Positions 37,355 through 47,192 are shown, counted from the first letter of the stretch. The stretch: DNA of 64,000 nucleotides from Actinotignum urinale DSM 15805 (GCF_000420445.1 NZ_ATUY01000008.1:1-64000), one strand, 5' to 3'. Made by a program: numbers and translations. Notes: generated by a model not told the origin, from the letters alone.

Positions 37355-40249
37355 CTAGTGCGCAGCGTCTCTCCAGTTCTTCCCAAAGCCCACACCAACA
37401 GACAGCGGAACCCTTAAATGCGCAACATTCATCATGTGCGTCACCACAAGTTCTTGCGCCACTTCACGCTCCTCATCGGGAACCTCAAGCACAAGTTCAT
37501 CGTGAACCTGAAGAAGAACACGTGTCCGCATTCCCTCCCGTGCTAAAGCATCCACAACTTGGCACATAGACATTTTCATAATATCCGCGGCCGTCCCCTG
37601 AATCGGCGCATTCAAAGCCATACGCTCCGCAGATTCACGCAAAGCTCGATTATCCGAATGAAGCTCTGGAAGGTAACGCCTGCGCCCTCCCATAGTTTCC
37701 GTATATCCATCACGCCGAGCCACGCTCACCAATCCTTGAAGATATTCGCGCACCCGCCCAAAACGCTCAAAATACGTATCCATCAAATACTGTGCGTGAC
37801 GCTGGGGAATACGCAACTGTTTACTCAACCCGAAAGCAGACAAGCCATATGCCAAACCATAACTCACCGCTTTAATATGCGAACGCTCATCGTGCGTGAC
37901 CTCGCCAAACGGCTTACCCAACACAAGCGCCGCCACCGATTTATGCAAATCCTCGCCCTGGTTAAACGCCTCAATAAGCGCCTCATCACCGGACAACGAC
38001 GCCATAATACGCATTTCAATCTGCGAATAATCCGCCGTCATTAACCAGTCGTATCCAAGGGAAGGCACAAAAGCGGCACGTATTTTCAATCCCTCTTGGG
38101 TCCGGGCATGAATATTTTGCAAATTTGGCCCGGTGGAGGACAACCGTCCCGTCGCCGTCACCATCTGTTGGAAGGTTGTACGAATCTTGTTGTCTGCCTG
38201 GCTTTCCAGGGCTTTGAGCAAACCTTCAACGCTTTGCTTTAATTTAATCGACTCGCGATGCTGCTTCAAATTCTCTAAAAATACACGCCCCTTCTCTGCT
38301 TTATCATCCTTGAGGTATGTCAATTTTTCGAGGAGATCATTCAAGGCATCGACATTCGTCGTATATCCGCGTTTCGTTTTCCGCGTTTTCGGGAGGTCTA
38401 GTTGATCGAAAAGAACCTCTTGGAGCTGTTTAGGGCTGGAAAGATTGACCGAACGTCCAATCGCTTCAACAGCATTATTTTCCGCACGGTTTACCTCAAA
38501 ATCAAAATCCTTGAGTAACTGCTGAAGATACGCCTCATCTATAGCGATTCCGGTAGCTTCCATCCCCTCCAAAACTTTTTCGACGTGCATTTCCAAGGCG
38601 ATAAGCGCCCCGTCATCGTCGCCGTGTTCACGCAGGTTGCGTTTCAAGCATTCGCTGAGCGGTTCGAGGGTTACGCAACATTCGGCAAGTTTATCGAACA
38701 CAGATTCATCGGAATCATCTGACGAATACGTAATAGGAAGTTGCCCGGGAGGCGTCGCCTCGACGTCTTTCTCCGCGTTTATGTCAACACCCAGGTAGCG
38801 CTTGACAATCGTGTCGAGAGGATATTCGCGGGCCACCGGATTTAAAAGGTATGCGTAAAGAGCCGTGTCGACGATGACGTTGTTCAGTTCCCAAAGTTCG
38901 CCTCGGCAGGCATGCCAAGCCGTTTTTGCGTCGTGAACGATTTTAGGTGCCGAAGATGCGAGCCACTCCCCTATAGCATGACGTGTTACGGAATCCTGTT
39001 GGGTTACGTCACCGCACCACACGGTTGAGCCTTGTGAAATAGCAATGTATCTAACGTTTCCACCGCCGGGTGTGCCCTCTCCCTGGATGGTCAAACCGAA
39101 AGGCTTGTGCATATCGCATGTTGTCAGCCATGAAGCAAGGCCTGTTGTCACACGTTTGGGATCAAGGGTGAAGGGTTTTTCTGCACTGCTGGATACCTGT
39201 GAGGTTGATTCATTATCGGAATTTTGCGGATGTTCTAGGATTTGCGAAAGTCCTGAATCCTTTTCGCCATCCGTGTTTGCTAAACGCTGCGCATCTACCC
39301 CGATAGAAGCCTCCCCCTGCATACCCTGGGTTGCCCCTAAACCTGGGGTGTTGTCCTCTGAATTTTTGCGAGCTTTGGGGAAAGCCGTCAAAACACGTCC
39401 ACGCATTTGCTTGAATTCAAGGACGTCGAAAATACTGTTGAGCTCGACAACATCTGTGCCTTTAACCGCGAAATCATCTAAATTCTCGCCGATAGGTAGA
39501 TCGCACACAAGCTGGTTAATCTGCCGATTTCTTTTCACAATATCGATAGAAGAACGGAAGGTTGCCCCCACCTTGCCTTTTAATTCATCGGCGTGTTCGA
39601 TGAGCCCCGCAAGGCTACCGTATTGTGTAATCCATTTCGTCGCGGTTTTTTCACCGACCCCTGGAATACCTGGGATATTATCTGCTTTTTCGCCGACGAG
39701 AGCCGCCACATCTGAATACTGTTCCGGTAAAACTCCGGTTTTTTCTTTTATCCCCTCGGGGTTATAGGCAACCAAACCCACACGAGGCATAGGGTAAAGT
39801 AGCGTAACATTATCGTCGACGAGTTGGTAAGCGTCCTTATCTCCTGACGCTATATATACGTGGAAACCGTTATTTTTCCCCCGTGTTGATAGGGTTGCGA
39901 TAATATCGTCGGCTTCGTAATCCTCGTAGGTGAGCCACGTGATTCCGAGGGTGTCAAGAATCTTTTGAATAACGCCAATCTGACCTTTGAATTCTTCGGG
40001 TGTGGGTTTTCTTCCGGCTTTATATTCGGTATATTCGCGTGTTCTGAAGGTTCCACCAGGAAGATCAAAGGCGACGGCAATATGCGTCGGGTGGTATTCG
40101 TCAACGACTTTGACTAGCGTTGAAAGAAACCCGTGAATCGCATTCGTGTATTGCCCTTGAGCTGTCACAAAACTTTCGGCCTTACGCGAATGGAAGGCGC
40201 GAAAAGCCATGGAATGCCCGTCAATAAGAAGAATTTTTGAATCAGCCAC
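37355..40249 (-). CDS. polA: DNA polymerase I
   Basis: 964 residues. N-terminal 5'-3' exonuclease (ILLIDGHSMAFRAFH, GIPGVGEKTA), a degenerate 3'-5' exonuclease domain without the usual DxE triad, and a polymerase domain with DYSQIEMRIMASLSGD (motif A), KAVSYGLAYGLS (O helix) and QVHDELVLEV (motif C). A low-complexity Ser/Glu-rich insert sits at about 295-365. Starts with GTG 40249; a TTGAAT-17-TAGGCT promoter ends 7 bp upstream, so the mRNA is probably leaderless. Confidence 0.96.
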   Translation of the reverse strand: MADSKILLIDGHSMAFRAFHSRKAESFVTAQGQYTNAIHGFLSTLVKVVDEYHPTHIAVAFDLPGGTFRTREYTEYKAGRKPTPEEFKGQIGVIQKILDTLGITWLTYEDYEADDIIATLSTRGKNNGFHVYIASGDKDAYQLVDDNVTLLYPMPRVGLVAYNPEGIKEKTGVLPEQYSDVAALVGEKADNIPGIPGVGEKTATKWITQYGSLAGLIEHADELKGKVGATFRSSIDIVKRNRQINQLVCDLPIGENLDDFAVKGTDVVELNSIFDVLEFKQMRGRVLTAFPKARKNSEDNTPGLGATQGMQGEASIGVDAQRLANTDGEKDSGLSQILEHPQNSDNESTSQVSSSAEKPFTLDPKRVTTGLASWLTTCDMHKPFGLTIQGEGTPGGGNVRYIAISQGSTVWCGDVTQQDSVTRHAIGEWLASSAPKIVHDAKTAWHACRGELWELNNVIVDTALYAYLLNPVAREYPLDTIVKRYLGVDINAEKDVEATPPGQLPITYSSDDSDESVFDKLAECCVTLEPLSECLKRNLREHGDDDGALIALEMHVEKVLEGMEATGIAIDEAYLQQLLKDFDFEVNRAENNAVEAIGRSVNLSSPKQLQEVLFDQLDLPKTRKTKRGYTTNVDALNDLLEKLTYLKDDKAEKGRVFLENLKQHRESIKLKQSVEGLLKALESQADNKIRTTFQQMVTATGRLSSTGPNLQNIHARTQEGLKIRAAFVPSLGYDWLMTADYSQIEMRIMASLSGDEALIEAFNQGEDLHKSVAALVLGKPFGEVTHDERSHIKAVSYGLAYGLSAFGLSKQLRIPQRHAQYLMDTYFERFGRVREYLQGLVSVARRDGYTETMGGRRRYLPELHSDNRALRESAERMALNAPIQGTAADIMKMSMCQVVDALAREGMRTRVLLQVHDELVLEVPDEEREVAQELVVTHMMNVAHLRVPLSVGVGFGKNWRDAAH

Positions 40250-40255
40250 GCTGTT

Positions 40256-40284
40256 AGCCTACTTTGATTGGCACGCCCATTCAA
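40256..40284 (-). promoter_or_regulatory. polA promoter, leaderless arrangement
   Basis: Minus strand TTGAAT (40279-40284), 17-bp spacer, TAGGCT (40256-40261), 6-nt gap, GTG start. Transcription should start at the G of the start codon. Confidence 0.55.
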
Positions 40285-40296
40285 CAACGGGTGCAC

Positions 40297-40917
40297 CTAC
40301 TTGGATTGTCCCACCTGTTCAATGACGGCATCGGCAACTTCACGCATTGTCAGGCGACGATCCATGGAAGTTTTTTGAATCCAACGGAATGCTTCCGGTT
40401 CGGTTAAGCCCATATGGGATTCGAGAAGCCCCTTTGCACGATCAACCCTTTTGCGTGTTTCAAACTGTTCCGCAAGGGTGCTCACTTCTGTTTCGAGAGC
40501 CTCAATTTCAAGATTGCGCGAAAATGCGATTTCGACTGCGGGAATAAGGCTTGAGGGGGTAAAGGGCTTTACCACATACGCCATTGCCCCTGCTTCATTC
40601 GCGCCTTCCACAAGATCTTTCTGCGAGAAGGCCGTGAGCATAACGATTGCAACTCGGCGTTCTTCCAATATTTTCTTTGCCGCGGTAATGCCATCCATGC
40701 GCGGCATTTGTACGTCCATGACGATCAAATCTGGTTCGAGTTCCTCGGCAAGTTTAATGGCTTCTTCACCATTGCCACCTTCGCCAACAACCTCATAACC
40801 TGCTTCTTCAAGAGTTTCTACGATATCGAGACGGATAAGAGTTTCATCTTCAACAACAAGAACGGTTATAGGAGCCTTTTCCTTAACTTCTTCCGTTGTC
40901 TTTTTTTGAGTAGCCAT
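40297..40917 (-). CDS. pdtaR: ANTAR-domain response regulator (PdtaR-like)
   Basis: 206 residues from ATG 40917 after GAAGGAGACTC. Receiver domain (about 17-130) with phosphoacceptor Asp68 in DLIVMDVQMPRMDG and Lys in AYVVKPF; the C-terminal ANTAR helix bundle (about 145-200, FETRKRVDRAKGLLESHMGLTEPEA) binds paired-hexaloop RNA to prevent termination. No sensor kinase is adjacent, as in mycobacteria where PdtaS is encoded elsewhere. Targets are unknown; stem-loops before regulated genes could be searched. Confidence 0.92.
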   Translation of the reverse strand: MATQKKTTEEVKEKAPITVLVVEDETLIRLDIVETLEEAGYEVVGEGGNGEEAIKLAEELEPDLIVMDVQMPRMDGITAAKKILEERRVAIVMLTAFSQKDLVEGANEAGAMAYVVKPFTPSSLIPAVEIAFSRNLEIEALETEVSTLAEQFETRKRVDRAKGLLESHMGLTEPEAFRWIQKTSMDRRLTMREVADAVIEQVGQSK

Positions 40918-40954
40918 GAGTCTCCTTCGACATTGCGACACACATATGCTTAAT

Positions 40955-40960
40955 TTTATA
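40955..40960 (-). promoter_or_regulatory. Possible -10 box of pdtaR
   Basis: Minus strand TATAAA lies about 38 bp before the ATG, giving a roughly 30-nt leader that contains the ribosome site. The -35 match is weak. Confidence 0.4.
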
Positions 40961-41113
40961 TCACGTTGGTGATGTATTCCTAAAGCCCAAAATGGCAACA
41001 GACAAATATGTCACAAACTATTCACAGAAAGTCATTTTCCATGTATGAGACACGTGTCCTCAAGTGATATTTTCGTCGTTTCTCACAATGCATTTCCCAC
41101 ATTGCCAACTTTG

Positions 41114-41195
41114 TGCTTCGGGCGGGAGTCGAACCCGCATGCCTTTCGGCGCTACATTTTGAGTGTAGTGTGTCTGCCAATTCCACCACCGAAGC
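41114..41195 (-). tRNA. tRNA-Leu (CAA)
   Basis: Minus strand 82 nt: acceptor GCTTCGG/CCGAAGC with discriminator A, D arm, anticodon stem CTACA/TGTAG around CTCAAAA (anticodon CAA, reads UUG), a class II variable arm GCC-GAAA-GGC, and T arm GCGGGTTCGACTCCCGC. CCA is not encoded. Confidence 0.96.
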
Positions 41196-41304
41196 GGAAG
41201 CGATACGCACGAGCGTACCGCATGGCTATCAAGTTTTCAAACTCAGAGCCATCGGCGTGATATTAATCAAATTTTCACGCCGTTCTCATTGTGCGTAAAT
41301 ACGA

Positions 41305-42729
41305 TTATCCGACTTCTTCACCAATGGTATGGACACGAATGGTGTTCGTCGAACCGGCAATACCCATAGGCATACCAGCAACGATAACCACGACGTCTCC
41401 GTCCTGACCAAGGCCGTATTCGCGCATCTTCATATCAACCTGTGCAACAACCTGATCGGTTGTCTTTGCTGTCTTTTCTGCGAGATAAGATTGTGCCCCC
41501 CACAGAAGAGCAAGCTGATTACGAACCTTCTTATGAGGCGTGAAGGCAATAACGGGAATACGGGAACGATGGCGCGTCATCTGACGTGCAGAATGTCCAG
41601 TTTCCGTGTACACCACAACTTCCTTAGCGTTCATTGCTTCAGCAATTTCCAAGGCGCTACGGCTGATTGCACGGTTCAAGGTGACATTCGGTTCGTGAAT
41701 CGGAGGAATGAGGCCCAAACCTTCGGTTTCCGTGTAATTCACGATATTGGCCATCGTCTTGACGCAAATAATCGGGAACTTACCAACGGATGTTTCACCG
41801 GAAAGCATTACGGCATCGGCACCATCGAGAATCGCGTTAGCGCAATCAGATGCTTCTGCGCGTGTTGGGCGCGGGTTATCAATCATGGATTCGAGAACCT
41901 GGGTTGCCAGGATAACAGGCTTTGCAAATTCACGGCACAGGGAAATAGCGCGCTTCTGAACAATCGGAACTTGTTCAAGCGGAAGCTCCACACCAAGGTC
42001 GCCTCGTGCAACCATAATGCCATCGAAGGACTGAACAATTTCCTTCAAGTTTTCTACAGCCTGCGGTTTTTCAATCTTTGCAATAACCGGGCGACGCACA
42101 CCTTCTTCATCCATAATGCGGTGAACATCTTCGATGTCCTTAGCGTTACGCACGAAGGAAAGGGCGATCATATCAGCGCCGTAGCGCAAGCCCCAACGCA
42201 AATCTTCCTCGTCCTTCTTGGACAGAGCCGGAATAGAAACGGCAACGCCAGGAAGATTAATACCCTTGTTATTGGAAACGTTACCCGGAACTTCAACTTC
42301 CGTCACAACATCGGTACCGTCTTTGACCTCAAGTACACGAACAGCGACTTTACCGTCGTCGATAAGAAGAATATCTCCGGGGTTACAGTCGCCAGCAAGA
42401 CCTTTAAAAGTAGTTGAGCAAATGTCTTTCGTACCTTCAACATCACGTGTCGTAATCGTGAACTTATCACCAATGTTGAGGTAATGAGGCCCCTCAATGA
42501 ATCGGCCAAGACGAATCTTGGGACCTTGAAGATCAACAAGAACAGCAATCGGACGCTTAAGTTCTTCTGCTGCAGCGCGGACGAGATCGATACGACCTTC
42601 GTGTTCTGGGTGGGAACCGTGAGATGCATTAATACGGGCGACATTCATGCCCGCCTTTACCAATTCAAGAATTCCACCTTCGTAGTCCGTAGCCGGACCT
42701 AATGTACATACAATTTTGGCTTTACGCAT
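41305..42729 (-). CDS. pyk: Pyruvate kinase
   Basis: 474 residues: MRKAKIVCTLGPAT at the start, GMNVARINASHG, VDLQGPKIRLG, catalytic Lys in PVIAKIEKPQAV, and MVARGDLGVELP. Converts PEP and ADP to pyruvate and ATP, the last step of glycolysis. Full length, including the C-terminal allosteric domain. Confidence 0.97.
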   Translation of the reverse strand: MRKAKIVCTLGPATDYEGGILELVKAGMNVARINASHGSHPEHEGRIDLVRAAAEELKRPIAVLVDLQGPKIRLGRFIEGPHYLNIGDKFTITTRDVEGTKDICSTTFKGLAGDCNPGDILLIDDGKVAVRVLEVKDGTDVVTEVEVPGNVSNNKGINLPGVAVSIPALSKKDEEDLRWGLRYGADMIALSFVRNAKDIEDVHRIMDEEGVRRPVIAKIEKPQAVENLKEIVQSFDGIMVARGDLGVELPLEQVPIVQKRAISLCREFAKPVILATQVLESMIDNPRPTRAEASDCANAILDGADAVMLSGETSVGKFPIICVKTMANIVNYTETEGLGLIPPIHEPNVTLNRAISRSALEIAEAMNAKEVVVYTETGHSARQMTRHRSRIPVIAFTPHKKVRNQLALLWGAQSYLAEKTAKTTDQVVAQVDMKMREYGLGQDGDVVVIVAGMPMGIAGSTNTIRVHTIGEEVG

Positions 42730-42774
42730 ACTTCCATTCTAACCTGGACACCCTGGAAGTTCATACATGATAAC

Positions 42775-42823
42775 CCGCCAAAGACGTGATGTTTTACTCC
42801 TTTAGAGCTATTTCTCTTGGCGG
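42775..42823 (-). terminator. Possible stem between lgt and pyk
   Basis: CCGCCAA (42775-42781) and TTGGCGG (42817-42823) can pair, extended by A-G rich flanks with a bulge; the loop is long (35 nt). Weak candidate for a terminator of lgt or a pyk leader structure. Confidence 0.3.
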
Positions 42824-42849
42824 ATTACCGTGATAGGGCTTTCTTTTCT

Positions 42850-43953
42850 TTAATTTTCTTTTTTCGACGACGACGAAGCGTCATTTTCGTCAAGCGTTTT
42901 TGGGGTGTCGCCTTGAGTGGCGGCCTCGAGGCCGGGATGTTCGTTGGTCTCGTCGTCCGTCGTCGTACTATCTTTATCCTCAAGAGAAGAACTGGAAGGA
43001 ACAGACTCGGAACCGGAGGCAACATTGGCCTCGTCACCAGAGTCCTCAACAAACTCGGAACTGAGCTCTTCACCGGAATCCTTGCCAGACTCCGCAACGG
43101 GTTCACACCCATCCATGTAGACGTTATCGACGCTGGGGTCCTCCATGTAGCGCTTGCGCAAATAGAGGAAGAAGGAGACTGCGCCGAAGAGAAGAATGAG
43201 GGTAGTCCACACATTCAAGCGAAGGCCAGCAATAATGTGCGCCTGGTCGATTCGCAGGTTTTCAATCCATACGCGCCCGAGCGAATAGAGGGCAACATAG
43301 GTGGCGAAAAGCTGACCGCCGTAAAGTTTCAAGGGTTTCTGGGCAAGGACGAGAACGAGCGCGGCGCCGAGGCACCATAGCAGTTCGTAAAGGAAGGTCG
43401 GGTGGAACAGGGTTCCGGGCATGTATCCCGTTGGGAGGTGAGCCGAATCAATTTCCAAACCCCACGGTAACGTGGTTGGGGCACCGAAAAGTTCCTGGTT
43501 GAAGTAGTTGCCGAGGCGTCCGATTGCCTGAGCGCAGAGCAGGCCAGGTGCCAATGCGTCGCCCACAGGCATCAGGCGTACACCGTTCCGGCGTGCCGCG
43601 ATGAGCGCACCGACCCCGCCAAGGGCAACCGCGCCGAAAATTCCAAGCCCGCCTCCGCGAATATTTAAGGCCTGCCAAGGATCTTTTCCGGGCCCGAAAT
43701 AGAGCTGATAGTCGGTGATAACGTGGTACAGGCGCCCGCCGATAATTCCAAAAACAACCGCCCAGCAGGCAATGCTGAGGATAATGTCTTCGTTGCCACC
43801 TTTGGCGATGTAGCGGCGTTTCACAATATAGAAGGCAACAAGAATGCCGATGGCAATGCAAATTCCATAATAGGCTACTGTAAGATTCCATGAACCAATG
43901 GTGAAAAGATGTATTTCATTGGAGCTTGGAGACGGTATAGACATGGGAAACAT
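42850..43953 (-). CDS. lgt: Prolipoprotein diacylglyceryl transferase
   Basis: 367 residues, membrane enzyme that lipidates prolipoproteins at the lipobox cysteine. Signature GRLGNYFNQELFG and HPTFLYELLW are present within about seven membrane helices (1-270). The C-terminal ~95 residues are an acidic Ser/Asp/Glu-rich extension not needed for the fold. ATG 43953 follows GAAGGATAAAT. It would process the RibY and FKBP lipoproteins found in this window. Confidence 0.95.
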   Translation of the reverse strand: MFPMSIPSPSSNEIHLFTIGSWNLTVAYYGICIAIGILVAFYIVKRRYIAKGGNEDIILSIACWAVVFGIIGGRLYHVITDYQLYFGPGKDPWQALNIRGGGLGIFGAVALGGVGALIAARRNGVRLMPVGDALAPGLLCAQAIGRLGNYFNQELFGAPTTLPWGLEIDSAHLPTGYMPGTLFHPTFLYELLWCLGAALVLVLAQKPLKLYGGQLFATYVALYSLGRVWIENLRIDQAHIIAGLRLNVWTTLILLFGAVSFFLYLRKRYMEDPSVDNVYMDGCEPVAESGKDSGEELSSEFVEDSGDEANVASGSESVPSSSSLEDKDSTTTDDETNEHPGLEAATQGDTPKTLDENDASSSSKKEN

Positions 43954-44093
43954 ATTTATCCTTCGTGAGTTTTACCTGGTATATCTTAACCCACGTTGAG
44001 GTGGAGATATACCCGGCGTCATTTTCTCGTGTTATTGGGGAAGTTTTGTGGAACATTTCAAAGGACTGCGTGCAACAATGCTAGCGCGTCTCG

Positions 44094-44099
44094 TACCAT
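44094..44099 (+). promoter_or_regulatory. -10 element of a predicted leaderless kinase transcript
   Basis: TACCAT ends 7 bp before the ATG at 44106, and no ribosome site is present. Confidence 0.4.
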
Positions 44100-44105
44100 A
44101 TCTAT

Positions 44106-44864
44106 ATGGAATCCTTTCAGGAAACTTTGACAAATAAAGGAGCAGACGTTCCGGGCAACTGTTCCGAATCCCGGGGATGCCACAACAATCTTCCCCAGAC
44201 AGGGCATACACATTTTTCACAGGGTGAATCGCCTGCTGAAACTCCGGTTTGTTCTGGGAGTGATACAACGTTGGACGCTTCGGTGAAAAGCTGGCTCGAT
44301 GCGCATGAGGCGCAGTGGCGCGAACGTATTGCACGAGGCAAGCATCTTGTTGTGGGGATTGATGGGCGAAGCGGTGCCGGGAAAAGTACGTGTGCGCGGG
44401 CGATGCAAGCATATTTTGCGTCTTGCGGGGTTTCTGCGCAAATTGTTGAGGTTGAGGATTATATCGAGGGCTGGTCTGGGCTTGTGGCTGGATGTGTGTT
44501 GCTCGCCCCGCGCGTTGCCGATTTTGTTCGCACGGGTGTTTTTGTGGCGCGGAGGTGGGATTGGTATGCAGATTCATGGTCGGTTGATGTTTCGACGACG
44601 ACTGCCAGTATTCTTCTTCTCACGGGGTGTGGGGCAACAAGTGCTTCGTTGGCGCCTTTGGTAAATCTCAGCGTGTGGATGGACGCACCGGAAGATATCC
44701 GACGTCGAATGGTTGTTTTGCGTGATGGTGACCCGGAATCGTGGTGGGCGCTGTGGGCGGAGCAGGAAGAGGCCCTTCTCCGCGAACGAAATAGTCAAGA
44801 ATGTAACGATATTATTGTCCGCGCTCATATTGGCCCCTATTCCGCCAATTTAAATCCGGTCTAA
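44106..44864 (+). CDS. Uridine kinase-like P-loop protein
   Basis: 252 residues. P-loop GIDGRSGAGKST near residue 82, then a D-Y pair (VEVEDYIEGWSGL) resembling the substrate loop of uridine/nucleoside kinases and an ARRWDWYADSW segment. Similar short P-loop proteins are widespread in actinobacteria without proven substrate. The first ~60 residues are low-complexity and may be dispensable. It is divergent from lgt. Confidence 0.6.
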   Translation: MESFQETLTNKGADVPGNCSESRGCHNNLPQTGHTHFSQGESPAETPVCSGSDTTLDASVKSWLDAHEAQWRERIARGKHLVVGIDGRSGAGKSTCARAMQAYFASCGVSAQIVEVEDYIEGWSGLVAGCVLLAPRVADFVRTGVFVARRWDWYADSWSVDVSTTTASILLLTGCGATSASLAPLVNLSVWMDAPEDIRRRMVVLRDGDPESWWALWAEQEEALLRERNSQECNDIIVRAHIGPYSANLNPV

Positions 44865-44932
44865 TAAAATAGGACTTTGCGCACATAAAAACTCGGGTAA
44901 AGCATATCAAATTACAACTGCATTCGCAGGTG

Positions 44933-45811
44933 TTAATCGTGTCCATTCAATGTCGAATTATCAAGGACAGCTAAAATGTCGATTACCGCAACAACATCTC
45001 CATTACCTTGCGCCTGGGTTGAGGGGATGAGAATAACAACGCGCGAACCAACTTTTTGATCACTTAATCCCGTGAGAATTCCCGGCATGAGGTCTTTTAA
45101 TCGAGCGCTCACAGGCCCCTTATCCCAATTTGATAACGTCATATTGCCCGCAGCTGTGAACAGTTGATAGTTCATGGCAATGGTGTCATCTTTATTCAGT
45201 TGCTCACCGGACCCTTGAATGAGCGTGATAGCTTCCAACGCGGGTATTTCTCCTCCCGCCACGGTCACAGCGACAGGTCCTTTCCCCTCTTGTGGTTGAG
45301 TTATGGTTGGCATTCCCTTCGGAACATGTTTAGGTGCAACAGGTTTGCCCTGCAAAGTTGTGTGCAAAAGATCAACAACCATAATTTCAACTGCGCTATT
45401 ATCACCCTTCGTTAACCCAGGGCGTTCAAACATGAGACGACTCCCCTCATGTTTGCCTTCAAGATAGAAGGATATGGTTTTAAAGTTTTCGGTGTTGAGT
45501 TTCGTTAAATGAACTTTGCCTGTTTCATACTGTTTAATGGGAGCAGACGTGCGTGAATCAAATGATGTTATTCGCGCAAGAACAGGCCCGTTGGATGTCA
45601 ATGCTTTCCCGTCGCCCTTTTTAAGGACGCTTTCTCGCAAGCTCTTTAAATCAAAGGTTCCTTCTATTTTAACTGTGACAGGAGATCCGAATTCCCCGAG
45701 GACTTGAACTTTTGCGGATTGCGTCTGTGTGTTTTCGTGTTGTGAACAACCGGTGAGTGCCAGAAGCGCTACCGCAACTGGCACACCGATAACTTTTTTC
45801 CATCTACGCAT
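44933..45811 (-). CDS. FKBP-type peptidyl-prolyl isomerase lipoprotein
   Basis: 292 residues with lipoprotein signal (VAVALLALTGCSQ, lipobox LTGC). The C-terminal ~100 residues (GSGEQLNKDDTIAMNYQLF, GILTGLSDQKVGSRVVILIP) form an FKBP domain; the N-terminal ~170 residues are unassigned. Starts 8 bp inside the pafA 3' end after GAGGA. FKBP genes beside pafA are common in actinobacteria. Probably an extracytoplasmic folding catalyst. Confidence 0.85.
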   Translation of the reverse strand: MRRWKKVIGVPVAVALLALTGCSQHENTQTQSAKVQVLGEFGSPVTVKIEGTFDLKSLRESVLKKGDGKALTSNGPVLARITSFDSRTSAPIKQYETGKVHLTKLNTENFKTISFYLEGKHEGSRLMFERPGLTKGDNSAVEIMVVDLLHTTLQGKPVAPKHVPKGMPTITQPQEGKGPVAVTVAGGEIPALEAITLIQGSGEQLNKDDTIAMNYQLFTAAGNMTLSNWDKGPVSARLKDLMPGILTGLSDQKVGSRVVILIPSTQAQGNGDVVAVIDILAVLDNSTLNGHD

Positions 45812-47192
45812 TCATTTCCTCAATAAGACGTGCAACGTCGGCGTTTTCCGTCGCAAGGGGATCATCCATGATAACGGTTGAGTTACCTTGAGCTTCAATA
45901 AGGCGAAGGGTTGACCAATCCACGGAAATATCGCGACGATGAAGTTTTGCCTGGCTAATAAATTCTCCGCGAAGTGCCGCGCGTGTAGTACGTGGTGGAT
46001 TAACCATTGCGGCCTGGGATTCTTCTTGCGGAATAATACGACGAAGGAGTCCTGTTTCCTCCATTTTCGTGCGCAAACCGCCAGGCGTGATGTCGTGATA
46101 GGACAAGTCGAGGCGTTGGACACGGCTATCATTTAAATTCGTCTGGGCGCGTTCACAGTAGCGTCGCAAAAGAACCAGTTTTGCAGCCCAATCAATTTCG
46201 GTGGAAATTTTTTCCGGTTCGCGATTCTTCACGGCTTCCAGAGCTCTTGTCCACAAATCCAAAAGATATGTGAGAAGAGGATCCATATCTGCCATATATC
46301 CTTTGGCATCAAGGTGGTTCATTGCGGCATCTCGCATGCGTTGCTGAATATCGAGAGGAGAAATATATCCTCCTGCTTTCAGTTCGAGGTTCGCACGCCC
46401 GGAAAGATCGCCACTGGTAACGCGAATAGCATGCATGGAATCAGCAAGTTCGAGATCAGGAAGAATCCCGCCTTCTTCCAACATAATAAGCAATGCTTCA
46501 GTTGTCGCGATTTTAAGCCCGGTTGTTGGTTGAGCAATATTTGAATCGCCGACGATAACATGCATTCTGCGCATGAGTTCGGGATTTCCATGCGGTTCGT
46601 CGCGGGTGTTAATCATGGGACGGCTTCGAGTGGATGCTGAAGAAATCGCATCCCACATTTGGTGGGAACGCTGGGAAAACTCGTAACGTACCTGGCCGTC
46701 TTCACCCTTATAGAGGACGCCTGCACCCGTGATGATTTGGCGTGTCACAAAAAACGGGACAAGGCGTTCAATCCTGTGACGATAATCTGCCCGTCGTCGA
46801 ATCATGTAGTTTTCGTGACAACCAAAGGAGTTTCCCTGCGAATCTACGTTGTTTTTAAAAAGGTGAATATCTCCGGGGATACCTTCTTTTTTTAGGGCTT
46901 TATTTGCTTTTTGGGCAAGGTTGGCAAAGAGGAGTTCGCCTGCGCGGTCTTGAGCGAGCAGGTCGCGAATATTATCGCATTCCGCAGTGGCATACTCGGG
47001 GTGAGCTCCCACATCGAGATAGAGGCGTGCACCATTTTCTAAGAAAGTATTGGTGCTACGGTGGCGTTCAATCACTGGGCGGAAGAGAACTTGGGCAGCT
47101 TCCTCAGCGTCTATGGGAGGATTACTGTGTTTGCGTGGCGCGCAGGTAATCCCATATTCAGTTTCAATGCCCATGACGCGACGAGTTTTCAC
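45804..47192 (-). CDS. pafA: Pup--protein ligase PafA
   Basis: 462 residues, glutamine-synthetase-like ligase that joins the C-terminal Glu of Pup to target lysines. N-terminal MGIETEYGITC with catalytic glutamate, and RLYLDVGAHPEYATAECD with the catalytic Asp. GTG at 47192 overlaps the pup TGA (GTGA). No Dop-type loop. Directly after pup, with no prcBA between. Confidence 0.97.
   Translation of the reverse strand: MKTRRVMGIETEYGITCAPRKHSNPPIDAEEAAQVLFRPVIERHRSTNTFLENGARLYLDVGAHPEYATAECDNIRDLLAQDRAGELLFANLAQKANKALKKEGIPGDIHLFKNNVDSQGNSFGCHENYMIRRRADYRHRIERLVPFFVTRQIITGAGVLYKGEDGQVRYEFSQRSHQMWDAISSASTRSRPMINTRDEPHGNPELMRRMHVIVGDSNIAQPTTGLKIATTEALLIMLEEGGILPDLELADSMHAIRVTSGDLSGRANLELKAGGYISPLDIQQRMRDAAMNHLDAKGYMADMDPLLTYLLDLWTRALEAVKNREPEKISTEIDWAAKLVLLRRYCERAQTNLNDSRVQRLDLSYHDITPGGLRTKMEETGLLRRIIPQEESQAAMVNPPRTTRAALRGEFISQAKLHRRDISVDWSTLRLIEAQGNSTVIMDDPLATENADVARLIEEMNA

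Noticed and set aside
41022-41210. 62-codon frame over the tRNA-Leu
   Set aside because: It covers the tRNA gene on the same strand and has no protein similarity that I recognise.
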